Below, one piece after another: positions 8,615 through 17,428 of a stretch of 52,878 nucleotides of DNA. The stretch is from a virus. Under the pieces are notes generated by a model that saw nothing but the letters and a program-made list of their open reading frames with translations, was not told where the DNA came from and made no database searches. The translations under genes were made by a program, and so were the position numbers. Location of the stretch: positions 1-52,878 of the IMG/VR virus record IMGVR_UViG_3300042099_000057. One strand, given 5' to 3'. Numbering within the stretch: position 1 is the first letter of the stretch; each line of letters starts with the position of its first letter.

Positions 8615-8656
8615 TACGTACATAGAGCAGATATTACTCTGCTTTATTGTGTGTAC
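8614..8656 (+). terminator. stem-loop after the TelA-like operon
   Basis: GTACGTACATAGAGCAG pairs with CTGCTTTATTGTGTGTAC around an 8-base loop with small bulges. The stem begins at the last base of the upstream stop codon. No T tract follows, so it may be a processing or stabilising element rather than a terminator. Confidence 0.45.
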
Positions 8657-8687
8657 AGACACAATAACCAAAACTAAAGGAGACATT

Positions 8688-9017
8688 ATGTCATTAAGCA
8701 AAGCGATTAAGAAACAAGATTTCAAGAAATTAACAGAAGCCGTAGAAGCTGCGGTAGCAGTATACGGAGCAGGTATGCCTACAACTGAACCAAAAGTAGA
8801 AACTGCTTACGGTCAAATGCCTGTATCGATGTTAATCGATGAGGACTCTAAATGGGCAACAGTTACCGCTGAATACGTAGCAATTACGGACGCAGTAACA
8901 GCTATACCTAAGAAAGCAGATAGAAAGGTAGAGATTGCTAAGTTAATTGCGAATAACGCAGTACTTAGATGTATCGTATCTGAATCATCAGCTAGTAACG
9001 GCGAAGGACTATTATAG
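8688..9017 (+). CDS. hypothetical protein (109 aa)
   Basis: The ATG at 8688 follows a perfect AAAGGAGA site; an earlier in-frame start at 8538 would overlap the upstream gene and the stem-loop and is rejected. The product is alanine- and lysine-rich with no recognised domain. Its own strong ribosome site and the terminator right after it suggest a separately expressed, possibly abundant protein. Confidence 0.6.
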   Translation: MSLSKAIKKQDFKKLTEAVEAAVAVYGAGMPTTEPKVETAYGQMPVSMLIDEDSKWATVTAEYVAITDAVTAIPKKADRKVEIAKLIANNAVLRCIVSESSASNGEGLL

Positions 9018-9024
9018 TCTAACT

Positions 9025-9048
9025 AAAAGGGATTCAGTTCCCTTTTTT
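9025..9048 (+). terminator. intrinsic terminator
   Basis: AAAAGGGA and TCCCTTTT form a perfect 8-bp stem with loop TTCAGT, and the descending arm runs into six T. It is the clearest intrinsic terminator in the window and separates the left accessory block from the AAA+ operon. Confidence 0.85.
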
Positions 9049-9077
9049 ACTCTACGGTAATATATAAGTTATTACTC

Positions 9078-9108
9078 AATTATTTATATATTAACGTAAG
9101 GAACTTTT
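9078..9108 (+). promoter_or_regulatory. candidate promoter upstream of the AAA+ operon
   Basis: The AT-rich run AATTATTTATATATTAAC followed by GTAAGGAA lies directly after the terminator. Closely similar strings occur near 19902 and 27131, each in a gap before a gene block or structured RNA. A promoter is inferred from position and recurrence only. Confidence 0.4.
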
Positions 9109-11592
9109 ATGTCTTTAACTAACACTAAAATACTTTGTAACTCTGCAGAGGAATTTAACTTAATCTACAAGTATATGTCTTATAAAGTTAAACCTTTTTC
9201 AAACATTTCTTTAGAAAGACTTAATAGTTCAACAAAACCGGTAGGATTATTCTTAGACAACAGCAGTAAGTTAACATACTCAACAAACGTACCAACGTAC
9301 GAGGATGATAGCTATCGTGAAATTACTATCCAGCAACTACTTGATCGTAATTACCCTTGCTACATAGCAGTAGAATCTGAAGCAGAATTTACTGAAATGA
9401 AAGATCTAATTAGAGAGCTACCAAAGCTAGATAATCAACTATTTGTAGGTCATGGCTACAGACATGCGGGTGGAGCTAACACTATTAAGGGTATTGCGCT
9501 TAATAACGCTATTGCCGACTACACCTCTTGTGCAGTACGTACTAATCGTAGATTTAACGGTTTAAACCCAGATACAATCCATTTAACACTAGAGGACCTG
9601 AAATTGATTCAAACACTAACTAGTAAAACAATAATTAGTAAACCAATAAACCTAAACCAAGAATTTCAGATCATTATAAACGACGAAACTAATTTTGATC
9701 AAACACAAACAGCTTTACTTAACAATGGTTATAAATGGGGAGCATCCGGAAGTAGAAGCATATCTTATGTTGGACATCGGTATATAAATGTAGAAAATAA
9801 CTTCTTAAGTTTATCCAATAGTGTTAACTGGGAAGTAAGTCAATGCACAGTTCCAGAAATAATATCGTTACTTAAACCTGCGCCTAATAATATCAACTAC
9901 TTATGTGACTTGGGTATCGCGGTAAAAGTAACTACAGAAGAAGAGATACGTGAAGTAGTAACTCAACTAAGTTATTACCAAACTGGTAGTAATTACAATT
10001 TAGAAGACAATTACGGTAACCTATCGAGCTATTTCAATCGTATTAACTCAACTCCTATGCTTATAAGTCTTAGCACATCATACGAAAATGGTATTATACC
10101 TGGAGCCTGCAGACATATACCAGCGCATACCAAGGACAGTACTGTAATAGAATCACTTAGTGAGCTACACGAACTGGATGCAGAAGATTTCTCACAAGTA
10201 GTTATTTCTTCATGGGAGAGTATGGAAGCAGTATACGGATTAGACCGTAATGGGTGTATAGATACTGATCCGTGTTTTACTGCTAGCATGGAGAACGTTT
10301 TACCAGTAAACAGAACTATTACTATAAAATCTTACGTATGGAAAACTAATAATAGTAAGCATTCATATTACATAAGTTACGATATGGTAGAAAAAACAAT
10401 AAACACAGGAGCAAAAATGAAAATCACAATTGAAGAACTAGGTACGTCATCTAACCAACAACCAGCTAAACCTGCCCCGGTTGAACTATCACCGGTTCCA
10501 GAGAAAGCTAAATGGAAGAATCCTGAACCTAATGTACCTAATCCTTACGATGTATCTAGTTATACTTATGTGGTTGTTGATGGTGAAACAATACCTCAAT
10601 CCCAAACTGAACATAACACAGGTGAACAATACCCAATATTTAAACTTGACAAGTCTGCGAGAGTTAAAGTAAAAGATATTATTTTGTGTAACGCATCACA
10701 CACTTGGTCTGTTATAAATAATAGAAAAGATTTAGCTGAGTATAAAGCTGATGCGGATAACTATACAGTATACAGAGTACTTACTGAAGCCAGTAGCAAA
10801 GACGTAGTTCACAATCTTACACAATACTCTTGCGGTAAATACAAGTGTTCTAGCTCTGGAGATATCTTAGACGATATTAGTCATTTACATAAGACTAATA
10901 TATCACCAGTTGATTATTCTTATAACTACCAATTAATTTCTGATGAATTTTCTACTCCAGTTGAAAAACTATCACCTAAAGATAAGGAAGTATTCGACGA
11001 GTTATTAGTTACTCTTGACCATGAATTGAACATTGAAGCTAGAGAATGGGCGTTACTTACAGGGCCATCTGGTTCAGGTAAAACTACTATAGCTATTGAT
11101 TATGCTAAGCACCATAATAAAGAATTAGTAATCCAGCAAGGCACTATTCAGTTAACTGTTGATGACCTACTAGGTTACAAGTCTATCACTACTGGTGAGT
11201 ATATCTCATCATTACTTAGAGACGCAGTAGAGCACGGTAAAGTATTTATCTTAGATGAGATTGATGCTTGTAATCCTAACACTATACTAGTGCTTAATGC
11301 ATTAAAGAAGGACCAATTTCAATTCCCTGACGCACTAGTTGATGTACACCCTAATTTCAGATTAATTGGTACAGCTAATACTACTGGTAATGAGTACTCA
11401 GAGAAATTTAACGCTAGACAACCTATGGATGCAGCAACACTTAAACGATTTCACACAATCAACTATGACCTAACTCATGCTCAATTAGCAATTAGGTATG
11501 GCCTTGAGTATGTTAAGGGTATTGATTTAACTAACATGGATCCGAGAGATGTAGAACGACATGTAAGGCAAACTAAAATCAAACAAGGATAA
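9109..11592 (+). CDS. large MoxR/CbbQ-type AAA+ ATPase with repeat-bearing N terminus
   Basis: The C-terminal third is a AAA+ ATPase: Walker A G-P-S-G-S-G-K-T at about 652, Walker B V-F-I-L-D-E-I-D with Asp716/Glu717, and G-T-A-N-T sensor 1 near 750. Such ATPases remodel protein complexes, often together with VWA proteins. The first 420 residues are unrelated and contain at least two copies of a module of about 75 residues (about 5-75 and 185-255; pattern E-E-F ... Y ... I-T-I-x-x-L-L). A proline-rich linker near 440-480 joins the parts. An in-frame ATG at 10417 has its own AGGAG site, so a shorter 391-aa ATPase may also be made. The gene heads a long operon. Confidence 0.78.
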   Translation: MSLTNTKILCNSAEEFNLIYKYMSYKVKPFSNISLERLNSSTKPVGLFLDNSSKLTYSTNVPTYEDDSYREITIQQLLDRNYPCYIAVESEAEFTEMKDLIRELPKLDNQLFVGHGYRHAGGANTIKGIALNNAIADYTSCAVRTNRRFNGLNPDTIHLTLEDLKLIQTLTSKTIISKPINLNQEFQIIINDETNFDQTQTALLNNGYKWGASGSRSISYVGHRYINVENNFLSLSNSVNWEVSQCTVPEIISLLKPAPNNINYLCDLGIAVKVTTEEEIREVVTQLSYYQTGSNYNLEDNYGNLSSYFNRINSTPMLISLSTSYENGIIPGACRHIPAHTKDSTVIESLSELHELDAEDFSQVVISSWESMEAVYGLDRNGCIDTDPCFTASMENVLPVNRTITIKSYVWKTNNSKHSYYISYDMVEKTINTGAKMKITIEELGTSSNQQPAKPAPVELSPVPEKAKWKNPEPNVPNPYDVSSYTYVVVDGETIPQSQTEHNTGEQYPIFKLDKSARVKVKDIILCNASHTWSVINNRKDLAEYKADADNYTVYRVLTEASSKDVVHNLTQYSCGKYKCSSSGDILDDISHLHKTNISPVDYSYNYQLISDEFSTPVEKLSPKDKEVFDELLVTLDHELNIEAREWALLTGPSGSGKTTIAIDYAKHHNKELVIQQGTIQLTVDDLLGYKSITTGEYISSLLRDAVEHGKVFILDEIDACNPNTILVLNALKKDQFQFPDALVDVHPNFRLIGTANTTGNEYSEKFNARQPMDAATLKRFHTINYDLTHAQLAIRYGLEYVKGIDLTNMDPRDVERHVRQTKIKQG
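10407..10419 (+). promoter_or_regulatory. internal ribosome binding site and start in the AAA+ gene
   Basis: AGGAG at 10407-10411 sits five bases before an in-frame ATG at 10417. The resulting 391-aa product would begin just before the proline-rich linker and contain the whole ATPase domain. Confidence 0.5.
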
Positions 11593-11595
11593 TCC

Positions 11596-11916
11596 ATGGA
11601 ATCTGCTAAGTTCAGCTTAATTATTAATAATACAGAACACTTTGATGATTTTTACGATAGGTATTTCTGCTTTTTATGGTATAACGTACGCGTTTCACTG
11701 ATAGATGAACTACGTGCATTTTACTACGATTCGGAGGGAACTTTACAGTATCCAATAACTTTACACATAGAAGCAGATCCAGTAGACTTTAAAATAAGTT
11801 TATTACGTCGTGTATCCAGTATCTCAACGTTACCTACTACAACTATACCAGAATTTATTCCGTTTAATGACTGGTTAATAGCTAATTTAACTAAAAACAA
11901 CCCGGAGCGTGTGTAA
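11596..11916 (+). CDS. hypothetical protein, first of three tandem paralogs
   Basis: 106 residues with the shared pattern F-x-L-I-I near the start, a Trp around 30, S-L-I-D-E-L-R near 35-42, Y-P-I-T-L-x-I near 53, D-F near 63 and a final P-F-N-D-W-L. The next two genes repeat this plan, so the trio arose by duplication. No family recognised. It follows the AAA+ ATPase by 3 bases and may be an adaptor for it; that is inference from context. Confidence 0.6.
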   Translation: MESAKFSLIINNTEHFDDFYDRYFCFLWYNVRVSLIDELRAFYYDSEGTLQYPITLHIEADPVDFKISLLRRVSSISTLPTTTIPEFIPFNDWLIANLTKNNPERV

Positions 11917-12254
11917 TGATTAATTTTACTATTACCATAGCAGACGCTGACGAGCACAAAGTAATTAACAGCTACCTCTCACGGATTTGGTATAGTATTC
12001 ATTGTGCTTGGGGACTTATTGACTTGAGGGATAAAATAAAAGGTTATCCGCGTAAAACTTCTACTTACCCTTTATTAGTTACAATAGAAGCTATGAAAGA
12101 GTATGATTTTACTTATAACACTAAAGATAAAGACTTTTCTGATTCATTGCATACAAGTATAGCTTGTGTAATGCCGTTAGCTGACTGGTTACAAACTAAC
12201 TATAACCTGCACGGAAAATCTGGTGTTACAGCTAAACTGTGGGAGTGTACATAA
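11916..12254 (+). CDS. hypothetical protein, second of three tandem paralogs
   Basis: Shares with its neighbours the opening F-T-I-T-I strand, W then G-L-I-D-L-R, T-Y-P-L-L-V-T-I, Y-D-F and the closing L-A-D-W-L. Start and stop each overlap the adjacent paralog by one base, giving strict translational coupling and hinting at equal amounts of the three proteins. Confidence 0.6.
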   Translation: MINFTITIADADEHKVINSYLSRIWYSIHCAWGLIDLRDKIKGYPRKTSTYPLLVTIEAMKEYDFTYNTKDKDFSDSLHTSIACVMPLADWLQTNYNLHGKSGVTAKLWECT

Positions 12255-12589
12255 TGAATAACCTTAATGCTACACTATGTATTCCAAAGTTTTGTATACA
12301 AATAAACGACAAATACGATTACGATAAGATAAAAAACTATGTAATTAACGTATGGGTAAATACCTTAAAGATGAAATTGATTGATAATTTACGTGATAGC
12401 TTAGCAACAGCAACTCCCTATACTTTTCCTATTGTACTTAGTATTACAGACTTAGTAGAAAGTGATTTTATTTATGCTTATAACGATAGACCTTTTGATA
12501 AACTATTTTCCACTAACATCCATACAATACAACCATTAGCCGCTTGGCTATACGATAATTATACCGAATTTGGTAACAATAAGGACTAA
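12254..12589 (+). CDS. hypothetical protein, third of three tandem paralogs
   Basis: The ATG at 12254 overlaps the preceding stop (TAATG) and is preferred over an alternative at 12239. The 111 residues carry the same landmarks: F-C-I-Q-I, W, K-L-I-D-N-L-R, Y-T-F-P-I-V-L-S-I, S-D-F and L-A-A-W-L. It is the most diverged of the three at the N terminus. Confidence 0.6.
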   Translation: MNNLNATLCIPKFCIQINDKYDYDKIKNYVINVWVNTLKMKLIDNLRDSLATATPYTFPIVLSITDLVESDFIYAYNDRPFDKLFSTNIHTIQPLAAWLYDNYTEFGNNKD

Positions 12590-12591
12590 CC

Positions 12592-13389
12592 ATGAAAAAC
12601 ACACAAACTAACAAACCTGCTAAAGCTATTGAAGCGCATTTAGATAAACGATGGGTTGATAATACAATCTATAATCACTATGAAAATCCTATTGATTTCA
12701 TGAATGATATTATTAACACACCGACTACTGACAGTGAGGCAATAGATCTTATTACTGAAGGTAAAGAGAAATATAAAGATATCCAAACAAAGAATGGATC
12801 TTACTCTACGTTATACGCAGACGTTGCTAGGGAAGTAAAAGATAAACTGCACTCTAGAGGATTTACTACTAAAATGCTCTACGGGGATGTATCATTTACT
12901 TCTCAGAACACAGGTGTATTATCTAAGCAGAGAGTTATGCTTGGTAAACGTGATTGCTACTTCCAGAACACAGCTATGGATGACAGTAAACTATTCCACG
13001 ATATTTATATTAACTTATCATACTCATGGAGTATAGATGACAAGGTAATTGAGAACAATGCTTACGCATTATACGCACTTTGTAAAGAATTAGCTAGACT
13101 AGTATCAATCAGAGTATTTGTAATTAACCATGTTGGTACAGATACTCCAACTTGCTACTCTTACTGCTTGAAAAAGTTCAGACAGCCTATTAAACCTGAA
13201 GAATTTTTATTCTTTACTGCAGACTCTAAACGTACATTTGGATGGGCTTCATATGAGTTACTTAATCCAAACAACAGTAATTCAACTATTGGTGAACCAA
13301 CTAATACAGTATCAATTGCAGATTTCAATCTTGATAAAACTATTGATACAATCTGGGAGAAAATCCAACCAACTGTAACTGAGGGCTAA
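12592..13389 (+). CDS. hypothetical protein, possible VWA-like partner of the AAA+ ATPase
   Basis: 265 residues. About 130-190 reads as a strand-helix unit, I-Y-I-N-L-S-Y-S-W-S-I-D-D then a helix and a second strand R-V-F-V-I-N-H, which resembles a von Willebrand A fold without a clean D-x-S-x-S metal site. AAA+ ATPases of the MoxR class usually travel with VWA proteins, so its place two genes below one fits. The fold call is tentative and catalytic function cannot be named. Confidence 0.5.
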   Translation: MKNTQTNKPAKAIEAHLDKRWVDNTIYNHYENPIDFMNDIINTPTTDSEAIDLITEGKEKYKDIQTKNGSYSTLYADVAREVKDKLHSRGFTTKMLYGDVSFTSQNTGVLSKQRVMLGKRDCYFQNTAMDDSKLFHDIYINLSYSWSIDDKVIENNAYALYALCKELARLVSIRVFVINHVGTDTPTCYSYCLKKFRQPIKPEEFLFFTADSKRTFGWASYELLNPNNSNSTIGEPTNTVSIADFNLDKTIDTIWEKIQPTVTEG

Positions 13390-13391
13390 TT

Positions 13392-14183
13392 ATGAGACAA
13401 ACTATTTTACCAGGAGACATAGTAGTACGTGTAGAATCGTCACCAAAGGGTAACCTTATAGCTGGAAACTTTTATTTAGTAGGTAAACTGATAGATAAGG
13501 CTGTAATTACTATAGCGTTAAATAGTCATGACGGTACAAATTGTTGGCATACTTCCAAACACTTCCGTAAAGTACGGACTGCCTCTCTTAGCCAGACTAC
13601 TACCTTAGCTGATCAATATCTAATTATGTGTACAAACTGGGAGGGGGATACTTTTACTCCAGGTAAAACCTATGTAGTAACTAATGGCATTGTAACTAAC
13701 AATGTCGGGGTAGTACTAAGAGTTAGTACTATAGCGGATAGCAGCTTTGTAGTTATTACTGACGAGGTATACTATGACGTAGGTGATGAAGTCCAACTCA
13801 AACCTAACCTTACCCTCGATACTAAGTATGGCGAAGCTACTCTTCTGCGGGGTATGCTTTTTCACAGTAATAAAATCGTTGACATAGTTGACGATTTAAC
13901 TGTAGAGCTTACCGAAGTTGCTTACTCATATGCATCAGCTATGCTAGAACCAGTTAACTATACATTGAACCTTCCGTCTAATAAGTTTAGACCAGTACAA
14001 GTGACTTTTACTATTGAATCTTTAGAAGAACTAAAAGCTTTATACGCTATGACGAATGCTCCAGTATCTAGTATTGAACAGTACACAGAGTCATTCCCTA
14101 TTAAAAGTATTGACGCTGATTTTGAGTTCAAATTAGGGTTATATGATAAAATTTTAGACCTGGCGAAACAGTATAACAACTAA
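13392..14183 (+). CDS. hypothetical protein with repeated beta-barrel modules
   Basis: The first 130 residues hold two related units (G-D-I-V-V-R-V ... A-G-N-F-Y-L-V and Y-L-I-M-C-T ... P-G-K-T-Y-V-V) of the kind seen in small SH3-like barrels; a third G-D-E-V segment follows near 135. The C-terminal 60 residues are helical (F-T-I-E-S-L-E-E-L-K-A-L-Y). No family recognised. Part of the AAA+ operon. Confidence 0.55.
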   Translation: MRQTILPGDIVVRVESSPKGNLIAGNFYLVGKLIDKAVITIALNSHDGTNCWHTSKHFRKVRTASLSQTTTLADQYLIMCTNWEGDTFTPGKTYVVTNGIVTNNVGVVLRVSTIADSSFVVITDEVYYDVGDEVQLKPNLTLDTKYGEATLLRGMLFHSNKIVDIVDDLTVELTEVAYSYASAMLEPVNYTLNLPSNKFRPVQVTFTIESLEELKALYAMTNAPVSSIEQYTESFPIKSIDADFEFKLGLYDKILDLAKQYNN

Positions 14184-14198
14184 CTAAAGGAGTTTATT

Positions 14199-14924
14199 AT
14201 GTTTGATTGGTATAACCAGCGTAAACTGCAAAAACAACTAGATAAACTCTTAATTGCAGACATTGACCTTCAACAGGATTACAATAAACTGCCCGTTACT
14301 GACGATATTTCTCAACTTAAGCGTGAGAAGTTAGCCATTGAACAGCAGAAGTTAGCTTTGTACTTCGATGAACTTAAGTACCAAATCAGTAACTTTACGT
14401 ACATTACCACTAGTACGTGTTTTAGTAAATTCCGTAAACCAATTAACTCTGAAGGTACACTGTTTGAAGTAAACCCATACGTATACACAAACGATGAATT
14501 TTTATCGAGTATTACAGCATCTGATCATTTAATTTCACAGTATGACTCATACATTACTGAGTGTGACTTATTACTACACGAGGTTTGTATAAACCCTACT
14601 ACCCATAACGCAAAACCTTGGCTAGTACAAGCACTAGTTAATGACCGTAAACGTACACAGATCAACCACTCTATTACTTATTTATCTAATTATATACCTA
14701 ATAAATTACTAATTAAACTTTCAGAAGACAACCATCGTGAGCTATTTAAGCTCAGTAAGTTTTCTTTGGGTTTTTCAGACATAACTAAAGTGCAGATTTA
14801 TACTGCTTACACAAATACTACGTACTATTCAGTACTTAAGCAAGCTCTTATTGAACTGGCTAAGTCTACTAATACTAATATAATACTTATTAATCAATCT
14901 GAATCAGCTGAAGGAGGAATCTAA
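14199..14924 (+). CDS. hypothetical protein with N-terminal coiled coil
   Basis: Residues 5-65 are a Gln- and Lys-rich coiled coil; the rest is a mixed fold ending in a hydrophobic strand (N-I-I-L-I-N). Ribosome site AAAGGAG is strong and its stop overlaps the next start by one base. No family recognised. Confidence 0.55.
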   Translation: MFDWYNQRKLQKQLDKLLIADIDLQQDYNKLPVTDDISQLKREKLAIEQQKLALYFDELKYQISNFTYITTSTCFSKFRKPINSEGTLFEVNPYVYTNDEFLSSITASDHLISQYDSYITECDLLLHEVCINPTTHNAKPWLVQALVNDRKRTQINHSITYLSNYIPNKLLIKLSEDNHRELFKLSKFSLGFSDITKVQIYTAYTNTTYYSVLKQALIELAKSTNTNIILINQSESAEGGI

Positions 14925-15421
14925 TGCTACCAGTTATCCACAAACAACAGGACGAGTACTGGCAGTTTACACCAGATTTCTTTGATGCCTTACAGAAAGC
15001 TTCAAATGATCATTTTTTATTCAGTATAATTAATAGACATGATAATACTGATGATTATACCTTCAGAAAAGAAGTTACTAAACGTATTTTACGTAATAAG
15101 GAATTTTACAAAACGTTTCCATTTAGAAAAGGAAACAGCCACGAACTTGGGATAGAACTTTACAGTGATAACTTAGGTAATTTTGTTATACCTTCAGAAT
15201 ACGTAGTTTACGTACCAGCTATCGATGCGACTGTGGACTTTTCTACTTGCCAGGATTATTTCATCTATAAGGCAAGTGACGCTCATACCGGCACGACAGT
15301 AGTTAACGCAGCACTGAAAGAGGGATATAAACTTATTAACATTCACGGATCAATACTTATCGAAATGGCTAAAACTAATCCATATTTTAGCACAAACCAA
15401 CCTACAAAGGAAATATTATGA
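14924..15421 (+). CDS. hypothetical protein (165 aa)
   Basis: Mixed alpha/beta protein with no recognised motif. Its start overlaps the upstream stop by one base and its end overlaps the next start by 4 bases; its C-terminal K-E-I-L is encoded by that gene's ribosome site. The tight coupling says it belongs to the AAA+ operon. Confidence 0.55.
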   Translation: MLPVIHKQQDEYWQFTPDFFDALQKASNDHFLFSIINRHDNTDDYTFRKEVTKRILRNKEFYKTFPFRKGNSHELGIELYSDNLGNFVIPSEYVVYVPAIDATVDFSTCQDYFIYKASDAHTGTTVVNAALKEGYKLINIHGSILIEMAKTNPYFSTNQPTKEIL

Positions 15422-17412
15422 ATTTTAAACAATTCGCACAATTAGTGCACAACCAATTCAACCATATGGCGAATAACTACCCACTATTCAGAATGAATAT
15501 CGATAGAGACGAAATTAAAGAACATTACCTTAATGCGTTCCCGGAAGGAACTAATCCTACCTACATCACTAACACTAAGCATGATTGTTCATGTTGTAAG
15601 AACTTTATCAGAAACGTAGGTAATTTAGTAGCAGTAAAAGATGGTAACTTTATTTCAGTATGGGATATAATTGTTGATGATGAGTACCAAGCTGTAGCAG
15701 ATAGTATGTCAGCTTACGTAAAAACTAAACCTATTCACTCAGTATTTTATGCTTCTGAGAAGAAATACGGAGCATATGAATCTAAACAAACCTTACCTGA
15801 CGGTTCAGTTATTAACTGGAATCATTTCCACTGTGAGATGCCTTCTAGCCTGTTTAAAGGCCCTAGTGTCGGAGAAATTACTGGACAAGCAACTACTTCA
15901 GCAACTATGTTAACTACAGCTATTGAATCGTTTAAACTATCCGCACTTAATGATGTTATTGAACTTATTGAATCTAATTCTCTGTACAGAGGGGACGAGC
16001 ATCTTAAGGCTGTTAAACAGTTCAAAGATTTATTTAACAAATCACTGTCGTACTCTGGTACAAAGAGACTCTTCGGATTTGAAAATTATAATAACCCAGC
16101 AGCTAGGTTCAAGAACACAGTTATTGGTACATTAGTTGAGGACCTATCTAATGGAGTCGACTTAGTATCTGCAGTTAAGTCTTTTGAAGCTAAAGTAGCT
16201 CCTCAGAACTATAAACGTAGTAAATCTCTTATTACACAGGGTATGATTAATAAAGCAATGGAAACTATCACTGAACTTGACCTTGAGCCTTCTTTAGCTA
16301 GAAGACATGCAACTATTCATGATGTTAATGTAAATGACGTATTATTCTCTGATACTGCAGTTCAATCTCTAATGAAAGGTGGTGTAGCAGATCTGCTTAA
16401 ACAAGAAGTAAAAGTTAAGAAACCAACTACTGATAATGCTCAGGATATCTCAATTGAAGATTTCTTAGCACATCAATTACCTAATGCACAATCTATAGAA
16501 GCTTTAGTTGATAACAAACACCAATCCAACTTTATGAATATTATAGCACCTATTAATGAGTCTAAGCACTTACTTAAATGGGATAACAATTTTACATGGT
16601 CTTATAATGGTAACGTTACTGACTCTATGAAGCAACTAGTGCAGTCATTTGGGGGTAAAGTAGACGGAGCAACTAGGTGTTCTATTATGTGGAATGAAGA
16701 TAACGATAATCCAGATGATCTTGACTTATACTGTAAATCACCATACGGTCATATCAAATACTCAAATAAAGGTAATGCAGCATTTAACCTTGATGTTGAT
16801 ATTACTAGCCCGGGTAGTAAAGTGGCAGTAGAGAACATTGTTCATGCTCACGGTAAAGTAAAACAAGGTATATATGAATACGCTGTAAATAACTTTTCAG
16901 CTAGAGGAGCCACATCAGGTTTCAAAGCAGAAATTGAGTTTAACGGAGAAGTATTTGAATACAGTTACCATAAACCACTTAGTGACAAGGAAAACGTTAG
17001 GATAGCGACATTAGTTGTGGATTCTTCTGGAAATATAACTATTACACACCACTTAACCCATTCTCAGTCATCTAAAACTATTTATGGTGTTAAAACTCAG
17101 CAGTTTGTTAAAGTAAATAATATTATGTTATCCCCTAACCATTGGCAAGATAACTCTACCGGTAATAAGCATTATATGTTTATACTAGATGGTTGTAAGA
17201 CTACTGATCAAGTTAGAGGATTCTATAACGAATTCTTAGCCGCTAATCTTAATGAACACCGTAAAGTATTCGAAGTATTAGCATCTAAAATGAAAGTAGA
17301 AGCAGCGAATGAACAATTAGCTGGACTAGGCTTCAGCTCTACAGTGAATAACGAGGTAGTACTTAAAGTGACTAACCCTAATTCAACAAAACTATATAAC
17401 GTACAATTTTAG
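15418..17412 (+). CDS. large operon protein with YfaP/DUF2135-like domain
   Basis: 664 residues, last gene of the AAA+ operon. Residues 56-60 form a small Cys cluster (D-C-S-C-C) suggesting a metal site. About 415-555 reads as a DUF2135-like beta domain: I-M-W-N-E-D-N-D-N-P-D-D-L-D-L-Y, then P-x-G-x-I-x-Y, D-V-D-I-T-S-P-G and G-I-Y-E-Y-A-V. That domain recurs in bacterial proteins linked with VWA and MoxR systems, consistent with the ATPase at the operon head. The middle is helical with conserved charge. The function is unknown; the domain call is moderate. Confidence 0.6.
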   Translation: MNFKQFAQLVHNQFNHMANNYPLFRMNIDRDEIKEHYLNAFPEGTNPTYITNTKHDCSCCKNFIRNVGNLVAVKDGNFISVWDIIVDDEYQAVADSMSAYVKTKPIHSVFYASEKKYGAYESKQTLPDGSVINWNHFHCEMPSSLFKGPSVGEITGQATTSATMLTTAIESFKLSALNDVIELIESNSLYRGDEHLKAVKQFKDLFNKSLSYSGTKRLFGFENYNNPAARFKNTVIGTLVEDLSNGVDLVSAVKSFEAKVAPQNYKRSKSLITQGMINKAMETITELDLEPSLARRHATIHDVNVNDVLFSDTAVQSLMKGGVADLLKQEVKVKKPTTDNAQDISIEDFLAHQLPNAQSIEALVDNKHQSNFMNIIAPINESKHLLKWDNNFTWSYNGNVTDSMKQLVQSFGGKVDGATRCSIMWNEDNDNPDDLDLYCKSPYGHIKYSNKGNAAFNLDVDITSPGSKVAVENIVHAHGKVKQGIYEYAVNNFSARGATSGFKAEIEFNGEVFEYSYHKPLSDKENVRIATLVVDSSGNITITHHLTHSQSSKTIYGVKTQQFVKVNNIMLSPNHWQDNSTGNKHYMFILDGCKTTDQVRGFYNEFLAANLNEHRKVFEVLASKMKVEAANEQLAGLGFSSTVNNEVVLKVTNPNSTKLYNVQF

Positions 17413-17422
17413 TACGTTATAT
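17394..17422 (+). terminator. perfect stem-loop across the operon stop codon
   Basis: ATATAACGTAC and GTACGTTATAT form a perfect 11-bp stem with a 7-base loop; the stop codon lies at the loop edge. No T run follows. It lies 7 bases before the first tRNA, so it could be a terminator, a 3' end stabiliser or a tRNA-processing signal. Confidence 0.55.
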
Positions 17423-17428
17423 ACCCAT

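Noticed and set aside
8538-8687. Longer N terminus for the gene at 8688
   Set aside because: It would overlap the coiled-coil gene and cross a stem-loop, whereas 8688 has a perfect ribosome site.
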